NCBI GenBank assembly: GCA_016708125.1
Contig: JADJGF010000001.1
Location: 2,502,001 to 2,566,000, forward strand
Length of the DNA stretch: 64,000 nucleotides
Direction of reading: 5' to 3'
Source: Ignavibacteriota bacterium
GTDB lineage: Bacteria; Bacteroidota; Ignavibacteria; Ignavibacteriales; Melioribacteraceae
Of the stretch, positions 51,445 to 61,099 are shown one piece after another (the first letter of the stretch is position 1; each line of letters begins with the position of its first letter). The notes beneath the pieces were generated by a model, which did no database searches, was not told the DNA's origin, and saw only the letters and a list, made by a program, of their open reading frames with translations. Both the position numbers and the translations under genes were made by a program.

Positions 51445-52611
51445 ATGAGTGAATCTAGAGGTTTAGATTTGTTGGATTATCTGGTGTTTATTTTAAAGTG
51501 GAAAAAGTTGTTGATATCATTAACAATTTTTACAATTATTTTTTCTTACGTAACAATTTATTTTCTAATAGATGAACAGTTTGAATCAACTTCTGTTGTT
51601 ATAACTTCTGAAAATGAAAATACTAGTGGATTAGGTTCACTTATGAAGAGTTTTTCAAATCTCCCTATTGGAATACCTGGACTTAGTTCATCTGGTGCTG
51701 ATACGGATCTTTTTACAACAATAATTTATAGTAGAACCAATTTGCTGAAAATAATTGATCGGTTTGATTTGTATAAAGCATATAAAGAAAAAACAATGGA
51801 AGAAACTATAAAGGTTTTAGCTGGAATAATAAATGCTGAGGAAACAAAAGAGGGTGCATATGAGATTAAAATTAGAGACAAGTCGCCACAAAAAGCTGCT
51901 GATATGGTTAATTATATTGTGAAACAACTTAATGAAACACTTATTGAATTAAACATTGCTAAGGCTAAAGATAATAGATTATTTATGGAAAAGAGATATG
52001 AAGAAATTAAGAGTAGTTTAAAAATTGCAGAAGATTCTTTAGTTATTTATCAGAAAAATAGCGGAATTTTATTAGCCGAAGATCAGTTACAAGCAAGTTT
52101 TGAAGCTTATACCAAACTTGAAGCAGAATTAGCTTCGAAACAAGTTGAATATAATATTTTAAAAAAACTATATGGCGAAAATTCCCCGCAAATTGAAGCA
52201 GCAAAAATTTCGCTTGAAGAATATCAAATTAAACTAAATAAAATAAAAAATGGAAAAGACGGTTCTAATTTAATACTGTCTTTAACAAACTTGCCACAAA
52301 AATCAATGACCTATCTTAGATTCTATCGAGATGTTGAGATATATAACGCAATGTTAGAATTTATTATTCCAGTATATGAACAATCCAGGTTTGATGAACA
52401 AAAAAATATACCTCTTTTGCAAGTTATAGACAAAGGTATTCCAGCCGAAAAAAAAGCCTTTCCTCAAAGAGCTTTATTATCAATTTTAATAACAGTTATA
52501 GTATTACTAATGGTGCTTTTCATTATTATCATTCGTGAATTATTAGATAAAACAACGAACGATAAGGTTTTATTGATTAAAAACGAGATTTTTAAATTTA
52601 AGAAGTACTAA
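51445..52611 (+). CDS. Wzz-type chain-length regulator
   Basis: A 388-residue protein with the Wzz topology: cytoplasmic start DLLDYLVFILKWKKLL, helix at about 20-38, a long periplasmic helical region (about 170-300, with YEEIKSSLKIAEDSLVIYQKNSG-like heptads) and helix 2 near 345-368. PxxP-type IPAEKKAFPQRA precedes helix 2. No tyrosine-kinase domain is fused, so it is a kinase-less polysaccharide co-polymerase. It controls polymer length with the Wza-like and Wzy-like neighbours. Confidence 0.82.
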   Translation: MSESRGLDLLDYLVFILKWKKLLISLTIFTIIFSYVTIYFLIDEQFESTSVVITSENENTSGLGSLMKSFSNLPIGIPGLSSSGADTDLFTTIIYSRTNLLKIIDRFDLYKAYKEKTMEETIKVLAGIINAEETKEGAYEIKIRDKSPQKAADMVNYIVKQLNETLIELNIAKAKDNRLFMEKRYEEIKSSLKIAEDSLVIYQKNSGILLAEDQLQASFEAYTKLEAELASKQVEYNILKKLYGENSPQIEAAKISLEEYQIKLNKIKNGKDGSNLILSLTNLPQKSMTYLRFYRDVEIYNAMLEFIIPVYEQSRFDEQKNIPLLQVIDKGIPAEKKAFPQRALLSILITVIVLLMVLFIIIIRELLDKTTNDKVLLIKNEIFKFKKY

Positions 52612-52625
52612 ATTTTGAGCACTCA

Positions 52626-54035
52626 TTGGGAACAATAATCGAGAACAATCTAAGATTTTGGGAATTAGATTTTAAATGGAAATTATTTTTATTGAGTTTA
52701 TTATCTGCAAGTTCTCTTATTTTTTTAATGCAAATAGGTAATGAGTTTCTAATTTTATTTTCAGTTTTAGGTTTAATCACATCTTTAGTTTTTATTTTTA
52801 ACTTTAAAATTACTTTTGTGTTTTTGCTTGTTTTACTATTTACCCCGTTTCATTTTTTTAGTTTACATTTAATAATATATTTCACTTTTATTCTTTTTAT
52901 TTCGCTCCTAATCACGCATGAGAAAATTGTATATTCCGAATTTAGAAATACTTATTTATCTGCAATTTTAATTTACGTCATTTTTTGTATTCCTTCTTTT
53001 CTTAATACAATTGATCCAATAATGAGTTTATTTAAAGCAAATAACTTAATTGCTATGATTCTAGTTATGACTTCCATACCAATAGTCCTAAAAAGAAGAA
53101 CTGATCTCTATTTTATTCTTTATATATATCTTTTACTTACAGCTATTGATAGCATTTATGTTATAGTAAACGGGATAATAACCGGTGGGCGTGTTTTTGG
53201 ATTTTCAGGAGTTTTTTACGTAGATCTAAGTGGAATTGGGGCATTAATTAGTATAATTCTATTTATTTATGAAAGACATATGAAGAAAATTATATTTGGT
53301 CTGCTTATGATTTTAATAACTACAGGACTTATATTTACTCAAACAAGAAATGCTTGGCTATCAACAGGTCTCTCATTATTTATAATAATACTTTTATTAC
53401 TTATAAAGTCTGTTAAATTCTATGTGAAAAAATCTAAAATAATAAAAATATTAACAGTTATTATTGTAACAATTATAGGAATTTATTTTATATCAAGTCA
53501 GGCAAGCGCAGGAATAGAAGATAGAATTTCCTCAGAAGAATCATCCCAAGTAATTACAGATGATCCGGGTTCTGTTTCCAGTTCTTATGTTTCTAGGTTA
53601 TTTATTTGGCATACTGCTTACAATGCCTTTGCTCAACACCCGTTTATTGGTATTGGTTTTTATTCATTTTCTTTTTCATCTCATTTATATTATACTATTC
53701 CCAAATCATTTTATAAGACATTTGTTATGGAGCGTACACCACATGTTACTTGGATTGCCGTTTTAACTGAAACTGGAATTGTCGGTTTAATTGGGTTTAT
53801 CTTTTTAGTTTTTACAATTATTAAAATTGGTATAAAAGAGCTGAACTTGGTAAGTAAACCTGACGATGCTAAAATTACAGTTGTTATTATCGGCATACAA
53901 CTTTATATACTAATTTCTATGTTTATGACTGATGCGTGGCTTTGGGGACAGCAGGTTGTTCTATGGGGAATAACTTTAGGAATGTCGGTATCAAATTACA
54001 ATTTATTACTTGCCAACATGAAGCATGCTGAATGA
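52626..54035 (+). CDS. O-antigen ligase/polymerase-like membrane protein
   Basis: A 469-residue protein with about twelve helices and one large loop (about 285-365) carrying RLFIWHTAYNAFAQHPFIGIGFYSF. This is the typical Wzy_C/WaaL pattern (W-x10-HP-x-IGIG). It either polymerises repeat units (Wzy) or ligates the chain; the two cannot be told apart here. No ATG lies near the N-terminus; TTG 52626 is the likely start, without a strong ribosome site. It overlaps the flippase by ATGA. Confidence 0.8.
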   Translation: MGTIIENNLRFWELDFKWKLFLLSLLSASSLIFLMQIGNEFLILFSVLGLITSLVFIFNFKITFVFLLVLLFTPFHFFSLHLIIYFTFILFISLLITHEKIVYSEFRNTYLSAILIYVIFCIPSFLNTIDPIMSLFKANNLIAMILVMTSIPIVLKRRTDLYFILYIYLLLTAIDSIYVIVNGIITGGRVFGFSGVFYVDLSGIGALISIILFIYERHMKKIIFGLLMILITTGLIFTQTRNAWLSTGLSLFIIILLLLIKSVKFYVKKSKIIKILTVIIVTIIGIYFISSQASAGIEDRISSEESSQVITDDPGSVSSSYVSRLFIWHTAYNAFAQHPFIGIGFYSFSFSSHLYYTIPKSFYKTFVMERTPHVTWIAVLTETGIVGLIGFIFLVFTIIKIGIKELNLVSKPDDAKITVVIIGIQLYILISMFMTDAWLWGQQVVLWGITLGMSVSNYNLLLANMKHAE

Positions 54036-55507
54036 ACAGTGAAAGTAAAAATTCTATTTGGTTATCAATTCAATATATAGTCACACTAATTTCGTCTTTA
54101 ATAATGCTTAAGTTGAATATAACTCATTTCGGTAGTGAAATATTCGGAATCTGGCTATTATTTGCATCAATTTGGGGAACAGGCTCTGCTATAGATTTTG
54201 GATTTGGGACTGCTATTATAAAATTTACCGCTCAATTAAAATCTGATGAGAGGAAATTAAACGGATTATTATCATCGAGCTTCTATTTATTTTTAACTTT
54301 GGGTATTATTTTATTAGTACTAATAAATTTAATAGGACATATTTTTATAATTTCGGAAGTAGTTCGGTCAGTAGGAAATAACAATTCTGAGCTTATCAAT
54401 ATTTTTACTTTATTAGGTTTTTCCTTTTTAATACAATACGTTTCAATTTTTCTAAAATCAATATTTGAAGGAATGAATGATTTTAAATTAGTAAGTAAAA
54501 TAACTATTTTTCAATCTCTAACAACACTTTTATTTGTTACAATTATTTACATATTTAACTTATCAATAATTTGGCTTGCTATTGGTTATTTATCCACTTG
54601 GTTTATTATTTTATTAGTTTACATTTATTATCTTAAAAATATTCACAAAAGTATAAAAATTAAATTGTCATTTTTCGATTTAAACAATTTGAAAGGAATA
54701 GTTGGATTTAGTGTTTCAATACAATTCACTTCCATTTTTACAGCTCTGATAGATCCAGTAATAAAATTTTTAATAGGTAATTATTTAGGTACAAGCCATA
54801 TTTCCTTTTATGAAATAGCAAGAAGATTTGCCCAAGCAATGTCTGGCTTATTTTTTAACACTTTTAGAATTATACTACCCAAAGCTAGTATTTTAAATAC
54901 AACGGATGAAAAACTTAATTTTTTAAGAACTGATGGAAAGAAATTTTCAAAACTTGGGATTACATACTCAGGAACAGCATTTGGTTTATTTCTTGCTCCA
55001 CTTACAATTTTGATTAAATTATTGTTTGGTATTGATGAACCTATAATAATTTTTTTAATTCTGGCTTTACCTGAATCTGTAAATAGTTTTGGATATACAA
55101 TCTATATCTTTTTGATTGGTATTGGTAAGGCACATTTTATTGCGTTGGTGCAATTGACAAATGTACTTTTAATATCTAGTTCATTGTTCATTGGTTTTTA
55201 TATCTATAATACGGTTCTTGGTTTGTTTGGTTATTTTATTACGGTTGTTTTGGTGAACATTGGTATGTTTTTATTTGTTCAAAAACTAACTAAGATAGAT
55301 TTAAAAGAATTTATTTCCTCTACGAAGGTTTTTAAACTTGTTTTTCTTGTTTCTTGTATAATCATTTCAACATTCTTAATATATTTTAAATTTGTACCTT
55401 TCTATGTACCAACAATTTCAATTTCTTTTATTATGTCATTTGTTTTCTACAATGACATAAAACTTTATATCAATTTTTTCTTAAACAAGACGGAAGTAGA
55501 AGTATGA
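54032..55507 (+). CDS. Wzx-like polysaccharide flippase
   Basis: A 491-residue protein with about fourteen helices, a MATE/MOP-superfamily polysaccharide exporter. The start (IQYIVTLISSLIMLKLNITHFGSEIFGIW) and the early GSAIDFGFGTAIIKF segment fit this family. It would flip undecaprenyl-linked repeat units across the inner membrane. It overlaps both neighbours by 4 bases, so the Wzy-like, Wzx-like and methyltransferase genes are coupled. Confidence 0.85.
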   Translation: MNSESKNSIWLSIQYIVTLISSLIMLKLNITHFGSEIFGIWLLFASIWGTGSAIDFGFGTAIIKFTAQLKSDERKLNGLLSSSFYLFLTLGIILLVLINLIGHIFIISEVVRSVGNNNSELINIFTLLGFSFLIQYVSIFLKSIFEGMNDFKLVSKITIFQSLTTLLFVTIIYIFNLSIIWLAIGYLSTWFIILLVYIYYLKNIHKSIKIKLSFFDLNNLKGIVGFSVSIQFTSIFTALIDPVIKFLIGNYLGTSHISFYEIARRFAQAMSGLFFNTFRIILPKASILNTTDEKLNFLRTDGKKFSKLGITYSGTAFGLFLAPLTILIKLLFGIDEPIIIFLILALPESVNSFGYTIYIFLIGIGKAHFIALVQLTNVLLISSSLFIGFYIYNTVLGLFGYFITVVLVNIGMFLFVQKLTKIDLKEFISSTKVFKLVFLVSCIIISTFLIYFKFVPFYVPTISISFIMSFVFYNDIKLYINFFLNKTEVEV

Positions 55508-56220
55508 TTAGAAGAATTATTTTAAATATTGTTAATTTTTTTGGTTATACAATAACAAGAATACCAACAATTGATCTTAAAATAGAAAAGGGTGACTATT
55601 TATGGCTGCAAAATATGAATATCAACACTATTATTGATGTTGGAGCAAACAATGGAGAATTTGCTCAAAAAATAAATAAGATTCTACCTGAAGTTGAAAT
55701 ACATTCTTTCGAACCATTAAAAGAATGTATAGAGGAACTTAAAGAAAATCTTGTTGGGATTAAAAAGATAAAATTCTATAATTACGCGCTTGGAGAAAAA
55801 GATGAAGAAAAAATTTTTTATCATAATCAGTTTGCCCCCAGTTCCTCTTTTTTGGAAATGAAAGATTTGCACAAAAATGCATTTCCTTATACAAGTACTG
55901 TATTTGAAGAAAAAGTTAGCGTTAAAAAATTGGACAATTTTATAAATGAATTAATTAAATCAAAAGAAATTCTATTAAAAATTGATGTTCAAGGTTATGA
56001 GTTGAATGTATTAAAAGGCGGTTATAAATTTCTTAATGAAGTTAAAATTATTATACTTGAAGTGAGTTTTCATGAATTGTATAAAGACCAGCCTCTATTC
56101 AATGATATTTACACTTACTTGGTTGAAAAAGGATTTAATTATTACGGCAATTTTGAACAATTAATAGATCCGCATAACGGTCAGATTTTACAAGCTGATG
56201 CAATTTTTATTAAACAATAA
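55504..56220 (+). CDS. FkbM-family methyltransferase
   Basis: A 238-residue SAM-dependent enzyme. SAM loop TIIDVGANNGEFAQKI is at about 39-54, IHSFEPLKECIEEL near 65, the acidic LLKIDVQGYELNVLKGG near 157-173 and IILEVSFHELY near 182, all hallmarks of FkbM. It likely O-methylates a sugar of the polysaccharide. The start shares ATGA with the flippase gene. Confidence 0.88.
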   Translation: MIRRIILNIVNFFGYTITRIPTIDLKIEKGDYLWLQNMNINTIIDVGANNGEFAQKINKILPEVEIHSFEPLKECIEELKENLVGIKKIKFYNYALGEKDEEKIFYHNQFAPSSSFLEMKDLHKNAFPYTSTVFEEKVSVKKLDNFINELIKSKEILLKIDVQGYELNVLKGGYKFLNEVKIIILEVSFHELYKDQPLFNDIYTYLVEKGFNYYGNFEQLIDPHNGQILQADAIFIKQ

Positions 56221-56231
56221 TCTAAATTAAA

Positions 56232-57254
56232 ATGATAGTAAAAAAGTATTTAGTTTCAGCAATCGTTTCAACTTATAATTCAGAGAAATTTATTAAGGAA
56301 AAATTAGACGATTTATTAATGCAGACAATTGCAGATAAGTTAGAAATAATTATTGTTAACAGCGGCTCACAGCAGAATGAGGATAAAATAATTGACATGT
56401 ATTTGAAGAAGTATTCGAATATTAAATATATAAAAACAGAAGAACGTGAAACCATTTACAAAGCATGGAATAGAGGAATTAAAATTGCCAAAGGTGAGTT
56501 TATTACTAATGCTAATACTGATGACCGATTGAAAAATGATGCTTATGAAATATTGACTAATTTTCTTTTGCAAAATAATGAGTACGCTCTGGTTTATGCT
56601 GATCAATATTTAAGTACTAAAGAAAACGAAACATTTGAAGAAGCAAAATTTAATAAAGTAATTAAATTCCCAGATTATAGTCATGTTTATATGCTTGAAA
56701 GGTGTATTATTGGTTCACAGCCAATATGGAGATCATCATTAAATTTTAATGATAATTTTTGGTTTGATGAACAATATGAAGTTAGTGGTGATCATGAATT
56801 TGAATTGCGCGTTTCAGAAAAATATAAAATATACCATTTGAGAAAGTGTCTTGGTGTTTTTTATAAATCACCTAATAAAACAAATAAAGAAACTGAAAAT
56901 TTAGAAAGAACCAGAGAAGAAGTTAAAAAAGTTACAAGTAGATATATTAATAGATTTATTTCTTCTGCTTCTATTGAAGAATTGACCAGAATAAAAAAAA
57001 AATACAGAATTAATCTTTTAATCCCCATATTGTTTTATGAAGCATTTATAAGGTTAGAAAGAATAACAATTAAATCAATTTATCCCAGATTGACGAAACA
57101 TTCTATTGAGTTTATTTACTATTTAAATATACTTGTTTATCAAAAATTTGAAGATCAAGAAAGAGTTTTAAAATTGAGTAAAAAATATTTAAGATTTAAA
57201 AAATCGGATAGAATAAAAGAAAAATATTTGGACCTTATTAATGCGGAGAGATAG
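56232..57254 (+). CDS. family 2 glycosyltransferase
   Basis: A 340-residue GT-A enzyme: VSAIVSTYNSEKFIKEKLDDLLMQT at the N-terminus, IIIVNSGSQQNED, and a NANTDDRLKND acidic motif near 95 replacing the usual DxD. An aromatic region with RCIIGSQPIWRSS and SGDHEFELRVS (near 181) completes the acceptor side. The C-terminal 90 residues are basic and helical, possibly membrane-associated. Sugar specificity is unknown. Confidence 0.85.
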   Translation: MIVKKYLVSAIVSTYNSEKFIKEKLDDLLMQTIADKLEIIIVNSGSQQNEDKIIDMYLKKYSNIKYIKTEERETIYKAWNRGIKIAKGEFITNANTDDRLKNDAYEILTNFLLQNNEYALVYADQYLSTKENETFEEAKFNKVIKFPDYSHVYMLERCIIGSQPIWRSSLNFNDNFWFDEQYEVSGDHEFELRVSEKYKIYHLRKCLGVFYKSPNKTNKETENLERTREEVKKVTSRYINRFISSASIEELTRIKKKYRINLLIPILFYEAFIRLERITIKSIYPRLTKHSIEFIYYLNILVYQKFEDQERVLKLSKKYLRFKKSDRIKEKYLDLINAER

Positions 57255-58055
57255 TTGGGAAATAAAATAGGAATAGGAATTATTACATGTAATAGAAGTC
57301 ATTTCTTCAAAGAATTAATTTCTTCCATACCGGAAGTAGATAAAATAGTTGTAGTAAATGATGGAAACCCATATGAAAATAATTTGTATCCTTCTAAAAT
57401 TACCGAAGTTATTCAACATAAAAACAATAAAGGTATTGCAAAGACTAAAAACGATGCACTAAAATATTTATTAGATCATGAATGTGAACACATTTACTTG
57501 TTTGAAGATGATATAGCTATAAATGATTCTTCAATAATTGAGAAATATATTAAAGCAAGTGAGATTTCAGGAATTCAGCATTTTAATTATGCATATCATG
57601 GTAAATGGAATAAGACAACAACAGGAAACCCCAATCCTAAAAAAATAATTAGATATTCTGATAATGTTAATATTACTTTGCACGATATGTTAACAGGTGC
57701 ACTTTCTTATTTTAGAAGTACTGTTTTGAAAAATGTTGGTTTAATGGATACTCGTTATAAAAACGTTTTAGAACATGTTGATCATACATATCGAATAATT
57801 AAAAGTGGTTTTCATCCCCCATTTAGATGGTTTGCAGATATTGAAGAGAGTTTTTATTTATTACGTGAATTAGATGAAGATTTAAAAGAAAGTATAAATG
57901 CTCAAAATATGTTTTCGTTAAAAATTCGTGCAAGAATCTTTGATACATACTTTAAATTTAAGAATGGATTCAAACCATCGGATGTTCCAATTGATATCGA
58001 AAGTGACGTTGAGGAAATTCTTAGGGAAATTAAAAATAAATTTTCTACAAAATAG
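57255..58055 (+). CDS. family 2-like glycosyltransferase
   Basis: A 266-residue GT-A protein: IGIGIITCNRSHFFKELISSIP, VVVNDGNPYE, NKGIAKTKNDALKYLLD and the metal motif LFEDDIAI near 83-90. Start is TTG 57255, directly after the TAG of the previous gene (57252-57254), with GGAGAG 4 bases upstream; no ATG is near. Specificity is unknown. Confidence 0.8.
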   Translation: MGNKIGIGIITCNRSHFFKELISSIPEVDKIVVVNDGNPYENNLYPSKITEVIQHKNNKGIAKTKNDALKYLLDHECEHIYLFEDDIAINDSSIIEKYIKASEISGIQHFNYAYHGKWNKTTTGNPNPKKIIRYSDNVNITLHDMLTGALSYFRSTVLKNVGLMDTRYKNVLEHVDHTYRIIKSGFHPPFRWFADIEESFYLLRELDEDLKESINAQNMFSLKIRARIFDTYFKFKNGFKPSDVPIDIESDVEEILREIKNKFSTK

Positions 58056-58110
58056 AAATTTTTTTTAAAAAATCTAAGAACTAACTTATTAAATTTTTTG
58101 CAATACAAAA

Positions 58111-58959
58111 ATGAATACAAAAATCTGCGCAACAGTAATTCTATACAATCCTGATGAGAATATATCTGATAATATAATGACTTATATTAATCAAGTTAAT
58201 CTTATTATTATTATCGATAACTCTGATAAATTGAATAATAGCCTATTTGATAAGTTTAAGATTAATGAGAAAGTAATTTACGTAGTTAATGGTAATAATA
58301 TTGGAATTGCGGCAGCATTAAATATAGCTGCAAGAAAAGCCAGTCAAAAAGGATTTTCGTTTCTCTTAACAATGGATCAGGATAGTAGAGCTCCTAAAAA
58401 CATGGTGGAAAATTTATTAAATATCTATGAGAAAAAAGAAAATGTTGGCATAGTTTCTCCATTACATTCAAATAGGTATAATACTCATCTCAAGTTCGAA
58501 AATGAAATTGATGAAGTAAAGATTGCAATGACATCTGGAAACTTACTTTCACTTGAAGTTTTTAAAAAAGTTGGAGAATTTAGGAGTGATTTTTTTATTG
58601 ATTATGTTGATATAGAGTTTTGCTTTAGGTTACAATTAAATAATTACAAAATAATTAGAGCGAATAGAATTATTTTGGAACATAATGAAGCAGACTTATC
58701 TTCAAAAAAGATTTTTAACAAAACATTTTATCCACTTAATCATAAACCATTTAGACTTTATTATAAAACGAGAAATTTACTATATCTTAGATCAATGTAT
58801 AAAAACTCACTTCCTCATTTGCTGAAAATTGAATATGACTCATATTTTCGAACAATAGTAAAAATTATTCTTTTTGAAAAACAAAAGTTTAGAAAATTTA
58901 CATCGATTCTGCTTGGTATTTGGGATTATTTAATTGGAAAAAGTGGAAGTAAATTTTAA
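58111..58959 (+). CDS. family 2 glycosyltransferase, rhamnosyltransferase-like
   Basis: A 282-residue GT-A enzyme: ICATVILYNPDENISDNI, IIIIDNSD, NGNNIGIAAALNIAARKA and TMDQDSRAPKNM (DxD near 88-90), then FFIDYVDIEFCFRLQLNNYKI near 172. The VTYNPD-like start and DQDS motif are typical of RfbF-type rhamnosyltransferases. With rfbB in the locus, transfer of rhamnose is plausible but unproven. Confidence 0.85.
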   Translation: MNTKICATVILYNPDENISDNIMTYINQVNLIIIIDNSDKLNNSLFDKFKINEKVIYVVNGNNIGIAAALNIAARKASQKGFSFLLTMDQDSRAPKNMVENLLNIYEKKENVGIVSPLHSNRYNTHLKFENEIDEVKIAMTSGNLLSLEVFKKVGEFRSDFFIDYVDIEFCFRLQLNNYKIIRANRIILEHNEADLSSKKIFNKTFYPLNHKPFRLYYKTRNLLYLRSMYKNSLPHLLKIEYDSYFRTIVKIILFEKQKFRKFTSILLGIWDYLIGKSGSKF

Positions 58960-59022
58960 TAAAATTAATTTGATTCAAAAGTAAAAGAGTTAATAAAGTC
59001 TCAAAAAAAATATTTGTATAAA

Positions 59023-59946
59023 ATGAAACCCAAAATCACCATAATAATATTGAACTGGAATGGTTTAAATGATACTCTTGAATGCTTGGAATCATTAAAG
59101 AAAATAGATTATGAGAATTATGAAATAATTGTTGTAGATAATAATTCCTCCGGAAATGATGTTGAAATTATTGAAGAAAAATTTGGTGCTTGTATAAAAA
59201 AAATAATTGTATCTTCAGAGAATATTGGCTTTTCCGGTGGTAATAATTTAGGAATTAAATATGCTTTAGAAAATGGGGCTGATTTTATTTTATTATTAAA
59301 CAATGATACAATTGTTGAATCTGATTTTTTGGTAAATCTATCTGATACTTTAAATAAATATGAAAATATTGGAATTTCTGCTCCTCTGATTAATTATTTT
59401 GATAAAAAAAGTATTGTTTGGACAGTTGGTGGGAAAATTAGTAAAATTCGCGGATCCGGTTTTGCCTACTCTAATGAAAACGAAAATCAAATAGAAAAAA
59501 AAAATAGAGAAGTTACTTTTGCTTCTGGTTGTTGTTTATTGATTAAGAAAGAAGTATTTGAAAAAATTGGTATGCTTGATGAAAAATTTTTCTTGTATGT
59601 CGAGGATACGGATTTTTGTTTTCGCACAATAAAAGCTGGTTTTAAAATTATTATTAATCCCAATTCTAAAATTTATCATAAGGTCGGTAATTCTACTTCT
59701 ATGAATTTAAAGCAAATTCCACTATACTATGAAACAAGAAATCGACTTTATTTTGCAAAAAAAAATTTCAATATTTTTTTCATTGTAACTTTTTTATACA
59801 TATTTGTAACTATGTTATATAAATCTATTATTTGGTTTTTTAATGGTAAATCAGAAAATATAACTTCAATAAAACTTGCATTTAGGGATTTTGTAGAAGG
59901 CAATTTGGGTAAATTAAATAATGAAAAAATTTTAGCAGGCAAATGA
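59023..59946 (+). CDS. family 2 glycosyltransferase
   Basis: A 307-residue enzyme: ITIIILNWNGLNDTLECLESL, IIVVDNNSSGNDVE, ENIGFSGGNNLGIKYAL, LLLNNDTIVESDFL (near 91-104) and KFFLYVEDTDFCFRTIKAGF. This is the WcaA/rhamnosyltransferase-like GT2 pattern. A hydrophobic helix near 250-272 may anchor it at the membrane. ATG 59023 is preferred over an in-frame TTG at 59014. It overlaps the next gene by ATGA. Confidence 0.87.
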   Translation: MKPKITIIILNWNGLNDTLECLESLKKIDYENYEIIVVDNNSSGNDVEIIEEKFGACIKKIIVSSENIGFSGGNNLGIKYALENGADFILLLNNDTIVESDFLVNLSDTLNKYENIGISAPLINYFDKKSIVWTVGGKISKIRGSGFAYSNENENQIEKKNREVTFASGCCLLIKKEVFEKIGMLDEKFFLYVEDTDFCFRTIKAGFKIIINPNSKIYHKVGNSTSMNLKQIPLYYETRNRLYFAKKNFNIFFIVTFLYIFVTMLYKSIIWFFNGKSENITSIKLAFRDFVEGNLGKLNNEKILAGK

Positions 59947-61061
59947 GAATTGGTATTGATGCTCGTTTGTTAAGCACGAAAATTAGGGGAACCGCAAGAT
60001 ATTTATCAAATCTTATTGAATATTTACCTCAATTTGATAATAAAAACAAATACTTTATTTTTCAATACGAAGATTTGGGACAAAAAGATAAATACTACAC
60101 TTATATTCCAATAAAAAAAAGCAAACTACCACGACAGATACATGAACATTATTGGCTGAATTTCAAACTTCCAAAACTAATTTTAGAAAATAAAATCGAT
60201 ATTTTTTTTACACCATACATTTTTGTTCCGTTAATTAAAAAAAAATGGAAAAATGTTATCGCGATTCATGATACTTTAACAAAAGTTTCAAAAGAATATT
60301 ATACTTTTTATTATAGAAAATATATGGATTTGCTTGTACCATTATCTGTTAAAAGAAGTGATGCAATAATTACAGTTTCAGAATCTGCAATGAATGATAT
60401 AATCAAATTTTACAAAGTTGATCCAAATAAAATTCAATATTTACATTTATGGACTGACGACAAGTATAAACAGATTAAATTAAGTTTAGACAAAAAAAAA
60501 TATTTAATGGAAAAATATAATCTCCCGCAAAAATTTATTCTTTTTGTTGGTGTTTTAGAGGAAAGAAAAAATATAATTGGAATTTTAAAAGTAGCTGAGA
60601 TTTTACTAAAACGCGGAATTGATATAAATTTTGTTTTTGTTGGAAGGGAGGGATTTGGTTTTCATAAAGTATCTGATAAATTTAAAAATAGCTCAAAAAG
60701 ATTTCTTCATCTTAAAGAGGTGGATGATAGCGATCTTGTTAGTATTTATAATATTGCAACTTTATTTTTTTTCCCGACTTATTATGAAGGATTTGGACTT
60801 CCACCACTTGAAGCTATGAAATGCGGATTGCCGGTTATAGCTTCAAATAATTCTTCAATTCCGGAAGTTGTTGGAAATGGTGGAATTTTAGGTGATGCGG
60901 AAAATTATGATTTTTTCGCTGATAAAATAAGTTTATTGTTGAATGATGAAAATTTATATAATAACATGAAACAAAATGCATTAAAGCAAGCAGAAAAATT
61001 TACGGCTGAAAATCATATAAGAAAACTTCTTGGAATTTTTAATAATTTAAATAATCATTGA
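59943..61061 (+). CDS. family 4 glycosyltransferase
   Basis: A 372-residue GT-B enzyme beginning MRIGIDARLLSTKIRGTARYLSNL, typical of mannosyltransferase-like GT4. The linker VGVLEERKNIIGILKVAEIL is near 200, and the donor-site EX7E lies in YEGFGLPPLEAMKCGLPVIAS (near 282-302) followed by SIPEVVGNGG. It is soluble or peripheral. It is coupled to the GT2 gene upstream. Confidence 0.9.
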   Translation: MRIGIDARLLSTKIRGTARYLSNLIEYLPQFDNKNKYFIFQYEDLGQKDKYYTYIPIKKSKLPRQIHEHYWLNFKLPKLILENKIDIFFTPYIFVPLIKKKWKNVIAIHDTLTKVSKEYYTFYYRKYMDLLVPLSVKRSDAIITVSESAMNDIIKFYKVDPNKIQYLHLWTDDKYKQIKLSLDKKKYLMEKYNLPQKFILFVGVLEERKNIIGILKVAEILLKRGIDINFVFVGREGFGFHKVSDKFKNSSKRFLHLKEVDDSDLVSIYNIATLFFFPTYYEGFGLPPLEAMKCGLPVIASNNSSIPEVVGNGGILGDAENYDFFADKISLLLNDENLYNNMKQNALKQAEKFTAENHIRKLLGIFNNLNNH

Positions 61062-61099
61062 CGAGTAATTTATAATTTTATAAAGAATATTTTTACTTA